A stretch of 6,067 nt of DNA from an uncultured Clostridia bacterium. Its GTDB lineage: Bacteria > Bacillota > Clostridia > Christensenellales > DTU072. The notes beneath the pieces are model-generated. The model had not been told where the DNA came from. It saw only the letters and a list, made by a program, of their open reading frames with translations, and made no database searches. This document shows positions 1 through 6,058 of this stretch, piece after piece; position 1 is the first letter of the stretch, and every line of letters starts with the position of its first letter. Both the position numbers and the translations under genes were made by a program. The stretch covers positions 1-6,067 of the forward strand of contig CAKQTC010000034.1 of assembly GCA_934274515.1 (NCBI GenBank), given 5' to 3'.

Positions 1-1733
1 TGATAAACCGCATTAAACGCCGTCTCAAACGCCTGCGGTGCAGTCGGATTGAGGTTATATGTGCGCTCGACCACTTCCGGCGCAACTTCATACTGACGAG
101 CCATACTGTTTATGACAATGGGCTTGCTGTATTCGTTCGCTGCTGTTCTGCGGATATTATCAACAACGCCGTTACCGGCCATCTGATTTATAGCATCCTG
201 CACAGCGGCATTGCCTATCGCCGCATTTTGCGTACTGCTGAGCTTTTGACCGCTCGCGGCAAGCGCTGCTGCCTGTGCCGTGTTATCATCGACGAGTACA
301 CCCGACTGTGCGAGCATATCCCGCACCGTCTGTGTGTCCGTTCCGATAGTCATTAGCCGTTCAAGGTTTTCAGTTTCCTTGTCGCTGAGATTGCGCTTGC
401 CGCGCTGTGTGCTCTGATCGATGATGCTTTTATACTTCTCTGCCGTAAGCTGCGCGTCGCCGCCCTGCTCCGTGGCAAGACCGGCATTGACTAATTGGCG
501 CTGATATTCCTCATACGCCCTCTGCTGCGCGTTCTCGGCTCTGTACTGGCCGCTGACAACGTTTGTACCGGCGCCCACAAGGCCGAGCGCACCGCCTATG
601 ATGTAGTCCTCAAGCATCTGCTGAGTGTCATAATCATCGGCAAGGTCTGACCAGTCGCCTTTACCATCGTCAAGCTTTAATATGCGATCTGCGATAGGAT
701 TGAGGATATCCGAGAGCACTTCCTCCATGCCTTCTTCATTTGCACCGACTAAGACCTTTAATGCCGTGCGGCCTCTGTCTGTCTTTGCAAGGCGGTTTAC
801 AAGGCTGTTGACAAGGCTCTCGTTTCTGATAATGCCCTTGCCGTATGCGACCTTGGAGACCGAACCGAAGAGCTTTTCCGTAAGCACTTCGATAGCCGCG
901 CTCTTTAAACCGGATATCTGCTGCTCACCCTCGCTCAGGCCGCGTTGCTGTGCGTCCAGAGAGGCAGAACCGTATGCGCGTCCTGCCATTGCCGCAATAC
1001 CTGTGCCGGGTGCAACAGCGTTAAGCAGCGCGTCACCGGCAAACTGTGCGCCTGCTATGCCGAAGTCAACAACGCCCCGGCCGAATTTGCCCAATCCCTG
1101 CTTTGCCTCCTGCTCGTACTCATACGCACGCTTTGAACTTTCCTCGGCGCTTTCCAGCAGCTTTTGCTTGAAATCTCCGGCCCAGCCGTCATTAAAGCTT
1201 TTTATCTTCTCCTGCTCCGCCTTGCGCTGCGCCTGCCCCGGTCTGATCTGCCTGCCCTCTTTTTTCGCAGTCTTGGCCTCGTTTATTGCCGCTCGTGCGC
1301 TCTCACCCATTGAAAGATTGCCGGTCGGGGACATAACATCTGCAGCAGCCTTTTTATAAGCACTCGCAGTACCAGATATAGCAGCGTTTATGACCTTATC
1401 AAATCGTGTTGATTTTGATGCGCCGTAATCGCCCGAGCCCAAAGCATTTATTTGCCCCGGCTTTCTCTCATTGCTTACTTTCCCCAAAGAAACAGCGTCA
1501 CTGCCCTTTATGATTTTTTTGCCGCCGCCCTCGTTCTGCAAATACGCAAACGCGGGGTTGTTGCGTGACAGTGCATCATTGCCGATTACCTGTTTTTTAG
1601 TGTTAGTTTTATTTGAACTCGTTTTTGAATTGCTCGTCGGTTTCTTACTATAATCCGTTTGCGAGCTTTTAAATCCGGCCTTGAAATCCGATTTCAGTTT
1701 TTCAGGATCAAATTTATATTTTTTGCTTGCCAC
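1..1733 (-). CDS. Large phage virion protein, N-terminal 577 codons (C-terminus outside window); probable ejected/polyvalent protein
   Basis: The frame is open from a GTG at 1731-1733 to the left edge without a stop. The start is fixed by AGGAGG at 1740-1745 (6-nt spacing) and a TAA immediately upstream in frame; the first in-frame ATG comes only at residue 134. Residues 23-48 are a Ser/Thr/Asn/Lys-rich, probably disordered tail. Residues 145-216 are charged and helix-prone. Residues 220-258 form a Gly/Ala-rich, mostly apolar stretch, followed by AAIEVLTEKLFG (279-290), NEEGMEEVLSDILNP (332-346) and a second Gly-rich apolar stretch, GGALGLVGAG (380-389). This order (apolar stretch, E..TE..FG, EG.EEV.SD, GALG) recalls very large Clostridia phage proteins that often carry enzymatic or toxin domains further on; that is remembered resemblance. 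No catalytic motif is visible here. The gene is last in view in the tail module, 14 nt after the 394-aa gene, which suits an internal virion protein injected with DNA. A tape measure is the main alternative. That it is a virion protein is fairly sure; its exact role is not. Confidence 0.72.
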   Translation of the reverse strand, partial: MASKKYKFDPEKLKSDFKAGFKSSQTDYSKKPTSNSKTSSNKTNTKKQVIGNDALSRNNPAFAYLQNEGGGKKIIKGSDAVSLGKVSNERKPGQINALGSGDYGASKSTRFDKVINAAISGTASAYKKAAADVMSPTGNLSMGESARAAINEAKTAKKEGRQIRPGQAQRKAEQEKIKSFNDGWAGDFKQKLLESAEESSKRAYEYEQEAKQGLGKFGRGVVDFGIAGAQFAGDALLNAVAPGTGIAAMAGRAYGSASLDAQQRGLSEGEQQISGLKSAAIEVLTEKLFGSVSKVAYGKGIIRNESLVNSLVNRLAKTDRGRTALKVLVGANEEGMEEVLSDILNPIADRILKLDDGKGDWSDLADDYDTQQMLEDYIIGGALGLVGAGTNVVSGQYRAENAQQRAYEEYQRQLVNAGLATEQGGDAQLTAEKYKSIIDQSTQRGKRNLSDKETENLERLMTIGTDTQTVRDMLAQSGVLVDDNTAQAAALAASGQKLSSTQNAAIGNAAVQDAINQMAGNGVVDNIRRTAANEYSKPIVINSMARQYEVAPEVVERTYNLNPTAPQAFETAFNAVY

Positions 1734-1739
1734 TTAAAG

Positions 1740-1745
1740 CCTCCT
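1740..1745 (-). promoter_or_regulatory. Ribosome binding site that fixes the GTG start of the giant protein gene
   Basis: Perfect AGGAGG on the minus strand, 6 nt before GTG (1731-1733), with the previous gene's stop 2 nt further upstream at 1748-1750. It supports the GTG, since no in-frame ATG lies nearby. Confidence 0.88.
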
Positions 1746-1747
1746 AT

Positions 1748-2932
1748 TTAAAAGCTGCCGCTTTTACCGCCATGCTGTACTTTTAATCCCTGTGACCTGA
1801 GCTTTCGTTCAAGCACCTGCAAATCGTCATTTGTCAATTGAGAGCTGTTACTCCATGCATCGACCAAACTATCAACGCTCGTATATTGATTACCGTTCCA
1901 CTTGAAAACGCCCTCGCCGGGTTGATAACTGAGTTGCCGCACTTTCTTGACCGAAATACTTCCGTCCTTATTGACCTTATAATCCTTATCGCTCGGATAT
2001 GTTCTGCTGCTTCCCCCGCCGCCGCCTGATCTGCCGCCGCTTCGTGCCGCCGTCTGAGCCGCCTGAGCCGCAAGCTGTGCGTAATAGTTTTTAAGTGTCT
2101 GCACATACTCATCGCTCAATCCGGAACGCAAAACGAGATCGGCAGAAGGCGAGCCGCCAACCTCAAGTATTGCTTTGACCTGATCTGCCGCCGCATTCAT
2201 TTGAGACTGTAGCTGTGCATAATTTGTCTGTGCTCTATCATAGTCCTGTGCATCCTTTGCCATGTACATGTTATACTGATCTTTAAGCTCATCGCCCTCA
2301 TCCTGATACCGCGAATATGCCAGTTGGTAAAGCTCCGGCACAACGCCGTTGAGTTTCTGCAAATAAGCGTCATACTGCTGCTGACCGACTGCCTGACTGT
2401 AGCTTGAACCGTAGCCGCCCGTAAGAGCTACCGCCTGACCCATTGTGTCCTGCATGGCAAGTCTGCCCTGATTAATGTACTGTTCCCTGTACAGCTTATA
2501 CAAAGGGTCTGTCTCGGTGTCGTAACTGAAGCTTTCTCTGTTTAGGAGTTTGTTGAAAAGCTCATTTATCTGTGTATCATACTGCGGAGTATAGGTGTAA
2601 TTGGTCTTGGCGTTTGGAAGCCCTTCACCGTCTATTTTTGCATTGCGCTGCCGCTCGTATTGAGACGCTGCGGTATAATCGCCTTTACCAAATGCCTGAT
2701 ATATCTTCTTCATATAATCCGTGCCGCTATCGTATTCAACACCGTTGTATTCTTTGGGAAGGTACGAAGAATATTTGTTGGTCTGGGCATAGTTAAGCGC
2801 TTCACCTTGAATTTTCGCGTTTCGCGCCTGCTCATATTTTGCTGCTGCCGTATAGTTGCCAGCGGCAACAGCATCGTTTATTTTTTTCTGATAGTCGGTA
2901 TCCCTATCATATGTCGTTTTTTTGATTGCCAT
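1748..2932 (-). CDS. Repeat-containing phage virion protein, 394 aa; probable internal/ejected protein
   Basis: The start ATG at 2930-2932 is preceded by AAGGAAGG (2940-2947, 7-nt spacing); the stop is TAA at 1748-1750. The N-terminus holds two copies of a 45-residue unit (residues 8-52 and 67-111; pattern YD..TDY.KKI...G.YTAA..YE..RNAKI.GE.L), 27 of 45 positions identical. Residues 144-245 are Tyr/Gln-rich and helical, with AMQDTMGQAVALTGGYGSSY (159-178) and VVPELYQLAYSRYQDEG (197-213); I recall this block from many uncharacterised Clostridia phage proteins. A Gly/Ser linker (298-309) leads to a C-terminal domain of about 85 residues with a short YKVNKDGSISV beta-like stretch. There is no signal peptide or membrane segment. 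It sits between the fibre gene and the giant protein gene, in the position where short-tailed phages encode internal proteins, so an ejection or internal virion role is inferred from context. A scaffold-like or tail-tip protein is possible. No enzymatic motif is seen. Confidence 0.7.
   Translation of the reverse strand: MAIKKTTYDRDTDYQKKINDAVAAGNYTAAAKYEQARNAKIQGEALNYAQTNKYSSYLPKEYNGVEYDSGTDYMKKIYQAFGKGDYTAASQYERQRNAKIDGEGLPNAKTNYTYTPQYDTQINELFNKLLNRESFSYDTETDPLYKLYREQYINQGRLAMQDTMGQAVALTGGYGSSYSQAVGQQQYDAYLQKLNGVVPELYQLAYSRYQDEGDELKDQYNMYMAKDAQDYDRAQTNYAQLQSQMNAAADQVKAILEVGGSPSADLVLRSGLSDEYVQTLKNYYAQLAAQAAQTAARSGGRSGGGGGSSRTYPSDKDYKVNKDGSISVKKVRQLSYQPGEGVFKWNGNQYTSVDSLVDAWSNSSQLTNDDLQVLERKLRSQGLKVQHGGKSGSF
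2006..2041 (-). other. Gly/Ser-rich linker in the 394-aa virion protein
   Basis: This encodes residues 298-309 (SGGRSGGGGGSS), after an Ala/Gln-rich helix (285-296). It probably forms a flexible hinge between the helical body and the C-terminal domain. On the + strand it appears as a run of CCG/CCC triplets. Confidence 0.8.
2600..2734 (-). repeat. Copy 2 of 45-residue protein repeat in the 394-aa virion protein
   Basis: This encodes residues 67-111. It is 27/45 identical to copy 1; the differences are mostly at the variable positions between the conserved Tyr, Lys, Gly and Arg-Asn residues. A 14-residue linker rich in Tyr and Ser separates the copies. Confidence 0.85.
2777..2911 (-). repeat. 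Copy 1 of 45-residue protein repeat in the 394-aa virion protein
   Basis: This encodes residues 8-52 of the 394-aa protein. It shares YD..TDY.KKI, YTAA, YE..RNAKI.GE and the closing A.TN with copy 2, at a 59-residue offset. The DNA copies have diverged, so this is an old duplication kept at protein level rather than a recent one. Confidence 0.85.
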
Positions 2933-2939
2933 ATTTATG

Positions 2940-2947
2940 CCTTCCTT
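2940..2947 (-). promoter_or_regulatory. Ribosome binding site of the 394-aa gene
   Basis: AAGGAAGG on the minus strand, 7 nt before the ATG at 2930-2932, within the 40-nt gap after the fibre gene. The gap holds no visible promoter or terminator, so the gene is probably co-transcribed with the fibre gene. Confidence 0.75.
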
Positions 2948-2972
2948 TATCTAAATCTTTAGTTGCAAAGTG

Positions 2973-3806
2973 CTATGCTGTGCGTTTCCACATATAGACC
3001 ACTAAATAAGGCGGTAAAATATCGAATGCCGTTCCGCTGCCTGTAGCACCCGTCGGAATGCCTTGGGCAACTGTTTTAGCGCTGGTTGAATAGCTTGCAT
3101 AGTCCAAGTTGGCCGATATGCTGCCGCCGCTTGTCGCAACGTATTGGGGGTGAGTATGGCTTGGCAAATTAGCAGCAGTTAGCTGACATGTGGCGGCACC
3201 GCCAAAGCTGCCATTAGTATAGGACGTACCGGCGCCAAGCAAAAACCTATTCTGAATCTGTGTCCAACTGCCGCCAAATAGCTGGGCCGGATCAGTGCTG
3301 TTAACGCTCATATAGATGCTGCCCACTGGATATACTAAGTCTGCTATGCTGCTGGGATCATCACCAATTCCAAGATCAGCCGCCAGATCTGAGGCAGTTC
3401 GGTATTCTATAATGTTGCTGTTAGTGAAAACCGCTATTTTTTTAGCCGCCGTGTTCATTCTGCTAACGTTTGTCAAGCGAACATCACCGTTTATATCACC
3501 ACCGTACTTATCAAATTTCGTTTGAAGCTGGACGGTAATGGTTTTGTTCTGCACGGGATTTTTGCTGCTTCCGTCCAGCTTATCTTCAACGTCAGACTTA
3601 TTGAGCTTGTCATCTAATGCTGCTTTGATAACCTTGTTCTGAACAGGATTTGCGCTGCTTGCGCTTAAAACATCATCAATCGCAATGCTGTCGTTAAGCA
3701 AATACGGCAGGTTATCCGATAATTCCAACAAATATCTCTGCATTGCGGCAATATTTTCTTCCTGCGTTCCTTTAAATAAAGGTGATTGCGGTGGAATAAT
3801 ATTCAT
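2973..3806 (-). CDS. Tail fibre / receptor-binding protein with gp10/collar-like C-terminal tip
   Basis: The 277-aa product probably forms a trimeric fibre that attaches to the host surface. The N-terminal 40 residues (PLFKGT...AMQRYLLELSDNLPYLL) resemble virion-attachment ends of Clostridia phage fibres. Two 24-residue repeats around SS.NPVQNK (residues 47-70 and 77-100, 30-residue period) are typical of fibre shafts. GGDINGDVRL (102-111) and EYRTASDLAADLG (134-146) are common phage-fibre segments. The C-terminus carries YPVGSIYMSVNSTDP..LFGG.W..I..RFLLGAG (159-193), LPSHTH (214-219) and a PPYLVVYMWKRT end, the signature of the T4 gp10 C-terminal / tail-collar type of tip; the HxH pair binds metal in T4 gp12 and related fibres. 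Its ATG overlaps the stop of the nozzle gene as ATGA (3803-3806), implying coupled translation. The stop is TAG at 2973-2975. Fibre identity is well supported; the receptor is unknown. Confidence 0.88.
   Translation of the reverse strand: MNIIPPQSPLFKGTQEENIAAMQRYLLELSDNLPYLLNDSIAIDDVLSASSANPVQNKVIKAALDDKLNKSDVEDKLDGSSKNPVQNKTITVQLQTKFDKYGGDINGDVRLTNVSRMNTAAKKIAVFTNSNIIEYRTASDLAADLGIGDDPSSIADLVYPVGSIYMSVNSTDPAQLFGGSWTQIQNRFLLGAGTSYTNGSFGGAATCQLTAANLPSHTHPQYVATSGGSISANLDYASYSTSAKTVAQGIPTGATGSGTAFDILPPYLVVYMWKRTA
3507..3578 (-). repeat. NPVQNK fibre repeat, copy 2
   Basis: This encodes residues 77-100 of the fibre protein and repeats the SS.NPVQNK core of copy 1. The shared bases are mostly those encoding the NPVQNK core. 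Confidence 0.85.
3597..3668 (-). repeat. NPVQNK fibre repeat, copy 1
   Basis: This encodes residues 47-70 of the fibre protein: L, SS, NPVQNK, then I...L..K..K. It matches copy 2 at 13 of 24 positions, with a 30-residue period. Confidence 0.85.
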
Positions 3807-5629
3807 CGGATGTCTGTACCTCCCTCAAACAATTTGCTCATGCTGTAAAGTCTGACCTCGCCGCTGCCGGTGAGCTTTATTCTAAAATGGTCACATCGTC
3901 TCGGTCTTACGGGGATCATAAAAGAAGTTGTGCCGGTTCCCTTGATGTGCCCTTGATGCTCCCACTTTCCGCTTGAATCGTACTCAATATAGATGTCCAT
4001 GTATGAACCTTTCGGCAGCATCATACGCATGTTGAAACGGCTGATGTACTTTTGCCCTGTATAACTGTAGCCTTGCAGACCCGTGACAGCTTCCCACTCC
4101 GGTACGCTCTCTTGTGCGCTCGTTTTGTTGTAATCGCTTATAAGATGTATATCATAGCTATCAGTGCTCTCCTGCGTTACGTATAAAGTATCTCCGTTCA
4201 CTGAGCAAAATTGCACTGCGTGACTTTCGTCATCTTTATGCCACAATCCCTTTGCAGCGTCGTAAGCAAACATCGCCCACTGTCCGCTTGAATTCTTCAT
4301 TGAGATATAGTATTTGCCGTTAGCACTGCCGCCGACAGCATCTGTGTAACGCTCATCTCCAAGGTTGTCCCCTGTAGAATATGTTGTAGAACCGTCAAAT
4401 GCCACAACGCCGTTACGAGATTTGTAATAGCAAACATTCCCGACCATTGCGACTGAGCCGCTGCAACCGTCTTGCACGCCGTCTATTACTTTATCCTGTA
4501 TCTGATGCGCTCCTGTTGACGATACAAAGACCTTATGGAAGCAGTTTTCTTTGAAAAATATCGGATATCCGTTAACATTCGCAGCGCCTGTAAACTTGCC
4601 CGGTGTGCCGCACGATGCTTTATAGCTATCTGTGGATATGCCCTGAAACACATTCCAGTTAGTTGCATCACCCAGCTTGCAAGCATATATCTCATTTATT
4701 CCTTTCATGTTTGCGCTATCAGACTTCCTATAGTGACAGCCCCATAAACGATTTTGCGCTTGTATGACTAAATCCATATCAGGGACATCCCTGCCCATAT
4801 AAAATATACTGCCACTTGAATCAATGGTTTGAGTTGCGTTTATCGTACCGGCTATAACATGCTCAGTGTTATTTCCTTCAACCCACGACTTAACTATTAT
4901 GTGTGTCCCCTCTATGCCGATCGTGTCTTCTTTGTTATTTATAGTTGTGGATATTCTTACCGCATCACCGGCCGGAAACGTATATGATGAATAAATGTCA
5001 TTGCCATTCGTAGCAATGGTTATACGCACATATGTACTTGTCCCGGAAGTTATAATTTTGCCGTCCGAATCGCATGGGCTTATCTTGACATAAGGCAATG
5101 AGGCAGAAGTCATAACAACCTGGCTGGACATTGAAAGGTGGTTTGAATAATAATGGCCATCGGCATTTTTCTTTGTTTTCACTTTAATACCTGTTGGGAA
5201 TATAACTAAATCATCGTTAAAAAAAATCAATTGCACTTTGCCGGAGAATAAGAGCTTTCCCAGATCCGCATAATCATCATATGTGATAGCCGTCATATCT
5301 TCGAGACTACTGTAATCCGGCTCGCCTGCCGAATAGCTTTTGTATATTTTATAAAGTCTTTCTGAGCTATATTGGCCGCCGGACTTGTTCCCGATAATAT
5401 ACAAATCTCCATTGCTGTCTACAGTCATTCCACCTATGTACGTAAACACGCCGCTCTGAATGAGACTTCGTGCCGCCCTGTTGCCCATGAGCGGATAATA
5501 GTCCGACGTGAGATTTTTCATATCATAAAACTCTCCGTCGCCTATTTTGAGGTTGTGGTTATAGCCTCCGAAAGTGTCCGTTAACTGTTCCGTTAACGTG
5601 CTTTCGGGAATAGTGGTATATGTAGGCAT
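3803..5629 (-). CDS. Probable tail nozzle/hub protein (P22 gp10 / T7 gp12-like role), 608 aa
   Basis: The chosen start is ATG 5627-5629 (MPTYTTIPES), because AGGAGG lies at 5636-5641, 5 nt upstream. A longer frame to 5701 exists, but its extra 24 residues are Arg-rich and overlap the adaptor gene. The N-terminal block FGGYNHN...GEFYDMKNLTSDYYPLM (20-48) is a strong family mark I recall from Clostridia phages. The rest is almost all beta: repeated blade-like strands such as NGDLYIIGN, a NRLWGC..NEIYACKLGDATNW segment near 290-325, VCYYKSRNGVVAFDG near 400-415 and KYYISMKNSSGQW near 440-452. It ends in a beta-sandwich-like tail with SFMIPVRPRRCDHFRIK. A beta-propeller-like hub is inferred. Following a small adaptor gene and preceding a fibre gene is the order expected for the tail nozzle of a short-tailed phage (P22 gp10, T7 gp12). 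Sequence identity to those is not visible, so the role rests on fold style and position. The stop TGA overlaps the fibre ATG. Confidence 0.7.
   Translation of the reverse strand: MPTYTTIPESTLTEQLTDTFGGYNHNLKIGDGEFYDMKNLTSDYYPLMGNRAARSLIQSGVFTYIGGMTVDSNGDLYIIGNKSGGQYSSERLYKIYKSYSAGEPDYSSLEDMTAITYDDYADLGKLLFSGKVQLIFFNDDLVIFPTGIKVKTKKNADGHYYSNHLSMSSQVVMTSASLPYVKISPCDSDGKIITSGTSTYVRITIATNGNDIYSSYTFPAGDAVRISTTINNKEDTIGIEGTHIIVKSWVEGNNTEHVIAGTINATQTIDSSGSIFYMGRDVPDMDLVIQAQNRLWGCHYRKSDSANMKGINEIYACKLGDATNWNVFQGISTDSYKASCGTPGKFTGAANVNGYPIFFKENCFHKVFVSSTGAHQIQDKVIDGVQDGCSGSVAMVGNVCYYKSRNGVVAFDGSTTYSTGDNLGDERYTDAVGGSANGKYYISMKNSSGQWAMFAYDAAKGLWHKDDESHAVQFCSVNGDTLYVTQESTDSYDIHLISDYNKTSAQESVPEWEAVTGLQGYSYTGQKYISRFNMRMMLPKGSYMDIYIEYDSSGKWEHQGHIKGTGTTSFMIPVRPRRCDHFRIKLTGSGEVRLYSMSKLFEGGTDIR
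3819..3826 (-). promoter_or_regulatory. Ribosome binding site of the fibre gene, long spacing
   Basis: GAGGGAGG on the minus strand lies inside the end of the nozzle gene, 12 nt before the fibre ATG at 3804-3806. That spacing is longer than usual. The ATGA stop/start overlap suggests that re-initiation by ribosomes ending the nozzle contributes. Confidence 0.65.
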
Positions 5630-5635
5630 TTTTAC

Positions 5636-5641
5636 CCTCCT
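5636..5641 (-). promoter_or_regulatory. Ribosome binding site that fixes the nozzle gene start at 5629
   Basis: AGGAGG on the minus strand, 5 nt before the ATG at 5627-5629. It includes part of the TAG stop of the adaptor gene, so ribosomes finishing the adaptor are placed directly on it. It rules against the upstream ATG at 5701. Confidence 0.85.
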
Positions 5642-6014
5642 AAAACCTAAAATACGTATCCTGCGGCAGCGGCCTATGCGCCGCGTTGTACGCCTTTGCA
5701 AAGCGTGTATAGCCGTCGTTGTAAAACAGCACTGCCTTGTTGTACTTTGCGTCCTCGCTGTTTTGCTGCGCTATCTTGGCTTGCAGAAAGTTAACGTATA
5801 TATCCTCTGCGTACGGTTCGGGAGCTAACAGCACAGCGGAAATATCGTCTGCCGTGTATTCGGGCTTGCTGACGCTTTCCGCGTCCTCGTGTGTCGCTAC
5901 GAGTTCGTTGTATATAAGCCTGTCTATCTCAAGCAGCCAGCGTACCTTATCGGTTTCCTCGTATGCATTTGGTGTGAGCTTATCGGTTAAATCTATAGCT
6001 TCGGCAATTGTCAT
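5640..6014 (-). CDS. Probable head-tail adaptor/connector protein, 124 aa
   Basis: This is a small, mostly helical, acidic protein. Conserved-looking blocks are DKVRWLLEIDRLIYNE (22-37), EYTADD (52-57), LLAPEPYAEDIYVNFLQAKI (62-81) and YN.GY..FAKAYN (98-110). The LL.PEPY..IY..YL.AKI pattern followed by a YN.....Y...Y helix recalls a family found in many Firmicutes phages between head genes and the nozzle gene, and resembles gp6/gp4-type helical adaptors in size and shape. The adaptor would dock under the portal ring and accept the tail. The start ATG (6012-6014) has AGGAGA at 6023-6028, 8 nt upstream. The TAG stop (5640-5642) overlaps the ribosome site of the next gene, leaving 10 nt to its start and suggesting coupled translation. 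The function is inferred from size, fold and order; no specific motif proves it. Confidence 0.62.
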   Translation of the reverse strand: MTIAEAIDLTDKLTPNAYEETDKVRWLLEIDRLIYNELVATHEDAESVSKPEYTADDISAVLLAPEPYAEDIYVNFLQAKIAQQNSEDAKYNKAVLFYNDGYTRFAKAYNAAHRPLPQDTYFRF

Positions 6015-6034
6015 GTCGTAATTCTCCTATTAAA

Positions 6035-6058
6035 ACAGCCGCCATTGCAGGCGGCTGT
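6035..6058 (-). terminator. GC-rich hairpin, probable intrinsic terminator or attenuator before the adaptor gene
   Basis: ACAGCCGCC (6035-6043) and GGCGGCTGT (6050-6058) form a perfect 9-bp stem around a 6-nt loop. On the minus strand it is followed by TTTTAAT; on the plus strand the U-rich run comes 4 nt later (TTTTT, 6063-6067), so it may work both ways. A second register is possible: AAAACAGC (6032-6039) can pair with GCTGTTTT (6059-6066). It probably closes the transcript of an upstream head gene outside the window, with read-through into the tail genes. The minus-strand U-tract is short, so termination may be partial. Confidence 0.7.

Noticed and set aside
682..1359. 225-codon open frame on the plus strand
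   Set aside because: It lies wholly antisense to the giant virion gene, whose frame is continuous with coherent protein features. The plus-strand translation is Ser/Pro/Ala/Leu-rich with no domain-like pattern, typical of a shadow of GC-biased codons.
2917..2923. A7 run near the start of the 394-aa gene as a possible slippery site (another at 2881-2887)
   Set aside because: The zero frame continues for about 390 coherent codons, and I see no stimulatory hairpin or meaningful alternative product; both runs are explained by Lys-Lys codons.
2660..2962. 100-codon open frame on the plus strand with apolar stretches
   Set aside because: It is antisense to the conserved repeat region of the 394-aa protein and of low-complexity Ile/Phe/Cys content, as expected from reading Lys/Asn/Tyr codons backwards.
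5579..5598. Inverted repeat CGTTAAC / GTTAACG with a 6-nt gap early in the nozzle gene
   Set aside because: It comes from two LT codon pairs (TTA ACG) in TLTEQLT. It is short and A/T-rich, has no link to a promoter or attachment site, and is probably a by-product of the repeated residues.
5630..5701. Upstream ATG extending the nozzle protein by 24 residues
   Set aside because: The extension is Arg-rich, overlaps the adaptor coding region and lacks a suitable ribosome site. AGGAGG at 5636-5641 clearly serves the ATG at 5629.
5737..6021. 94-codon open frame on the plus strand
   Set aside because: It is antisense to the adaptor gene, Ser-rich, and lacks a convincing ribosome site; treated as a shadow.
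6029..6034. Minus-strand TTTAAT resembling a -10 promoter box before the adaptor gene
   Set aside because: No -35-like hexamer lies at the right distance (that place is inside the GC-rich stem). A start about 7 nt downstream would remove the ribosome site from the transcript.
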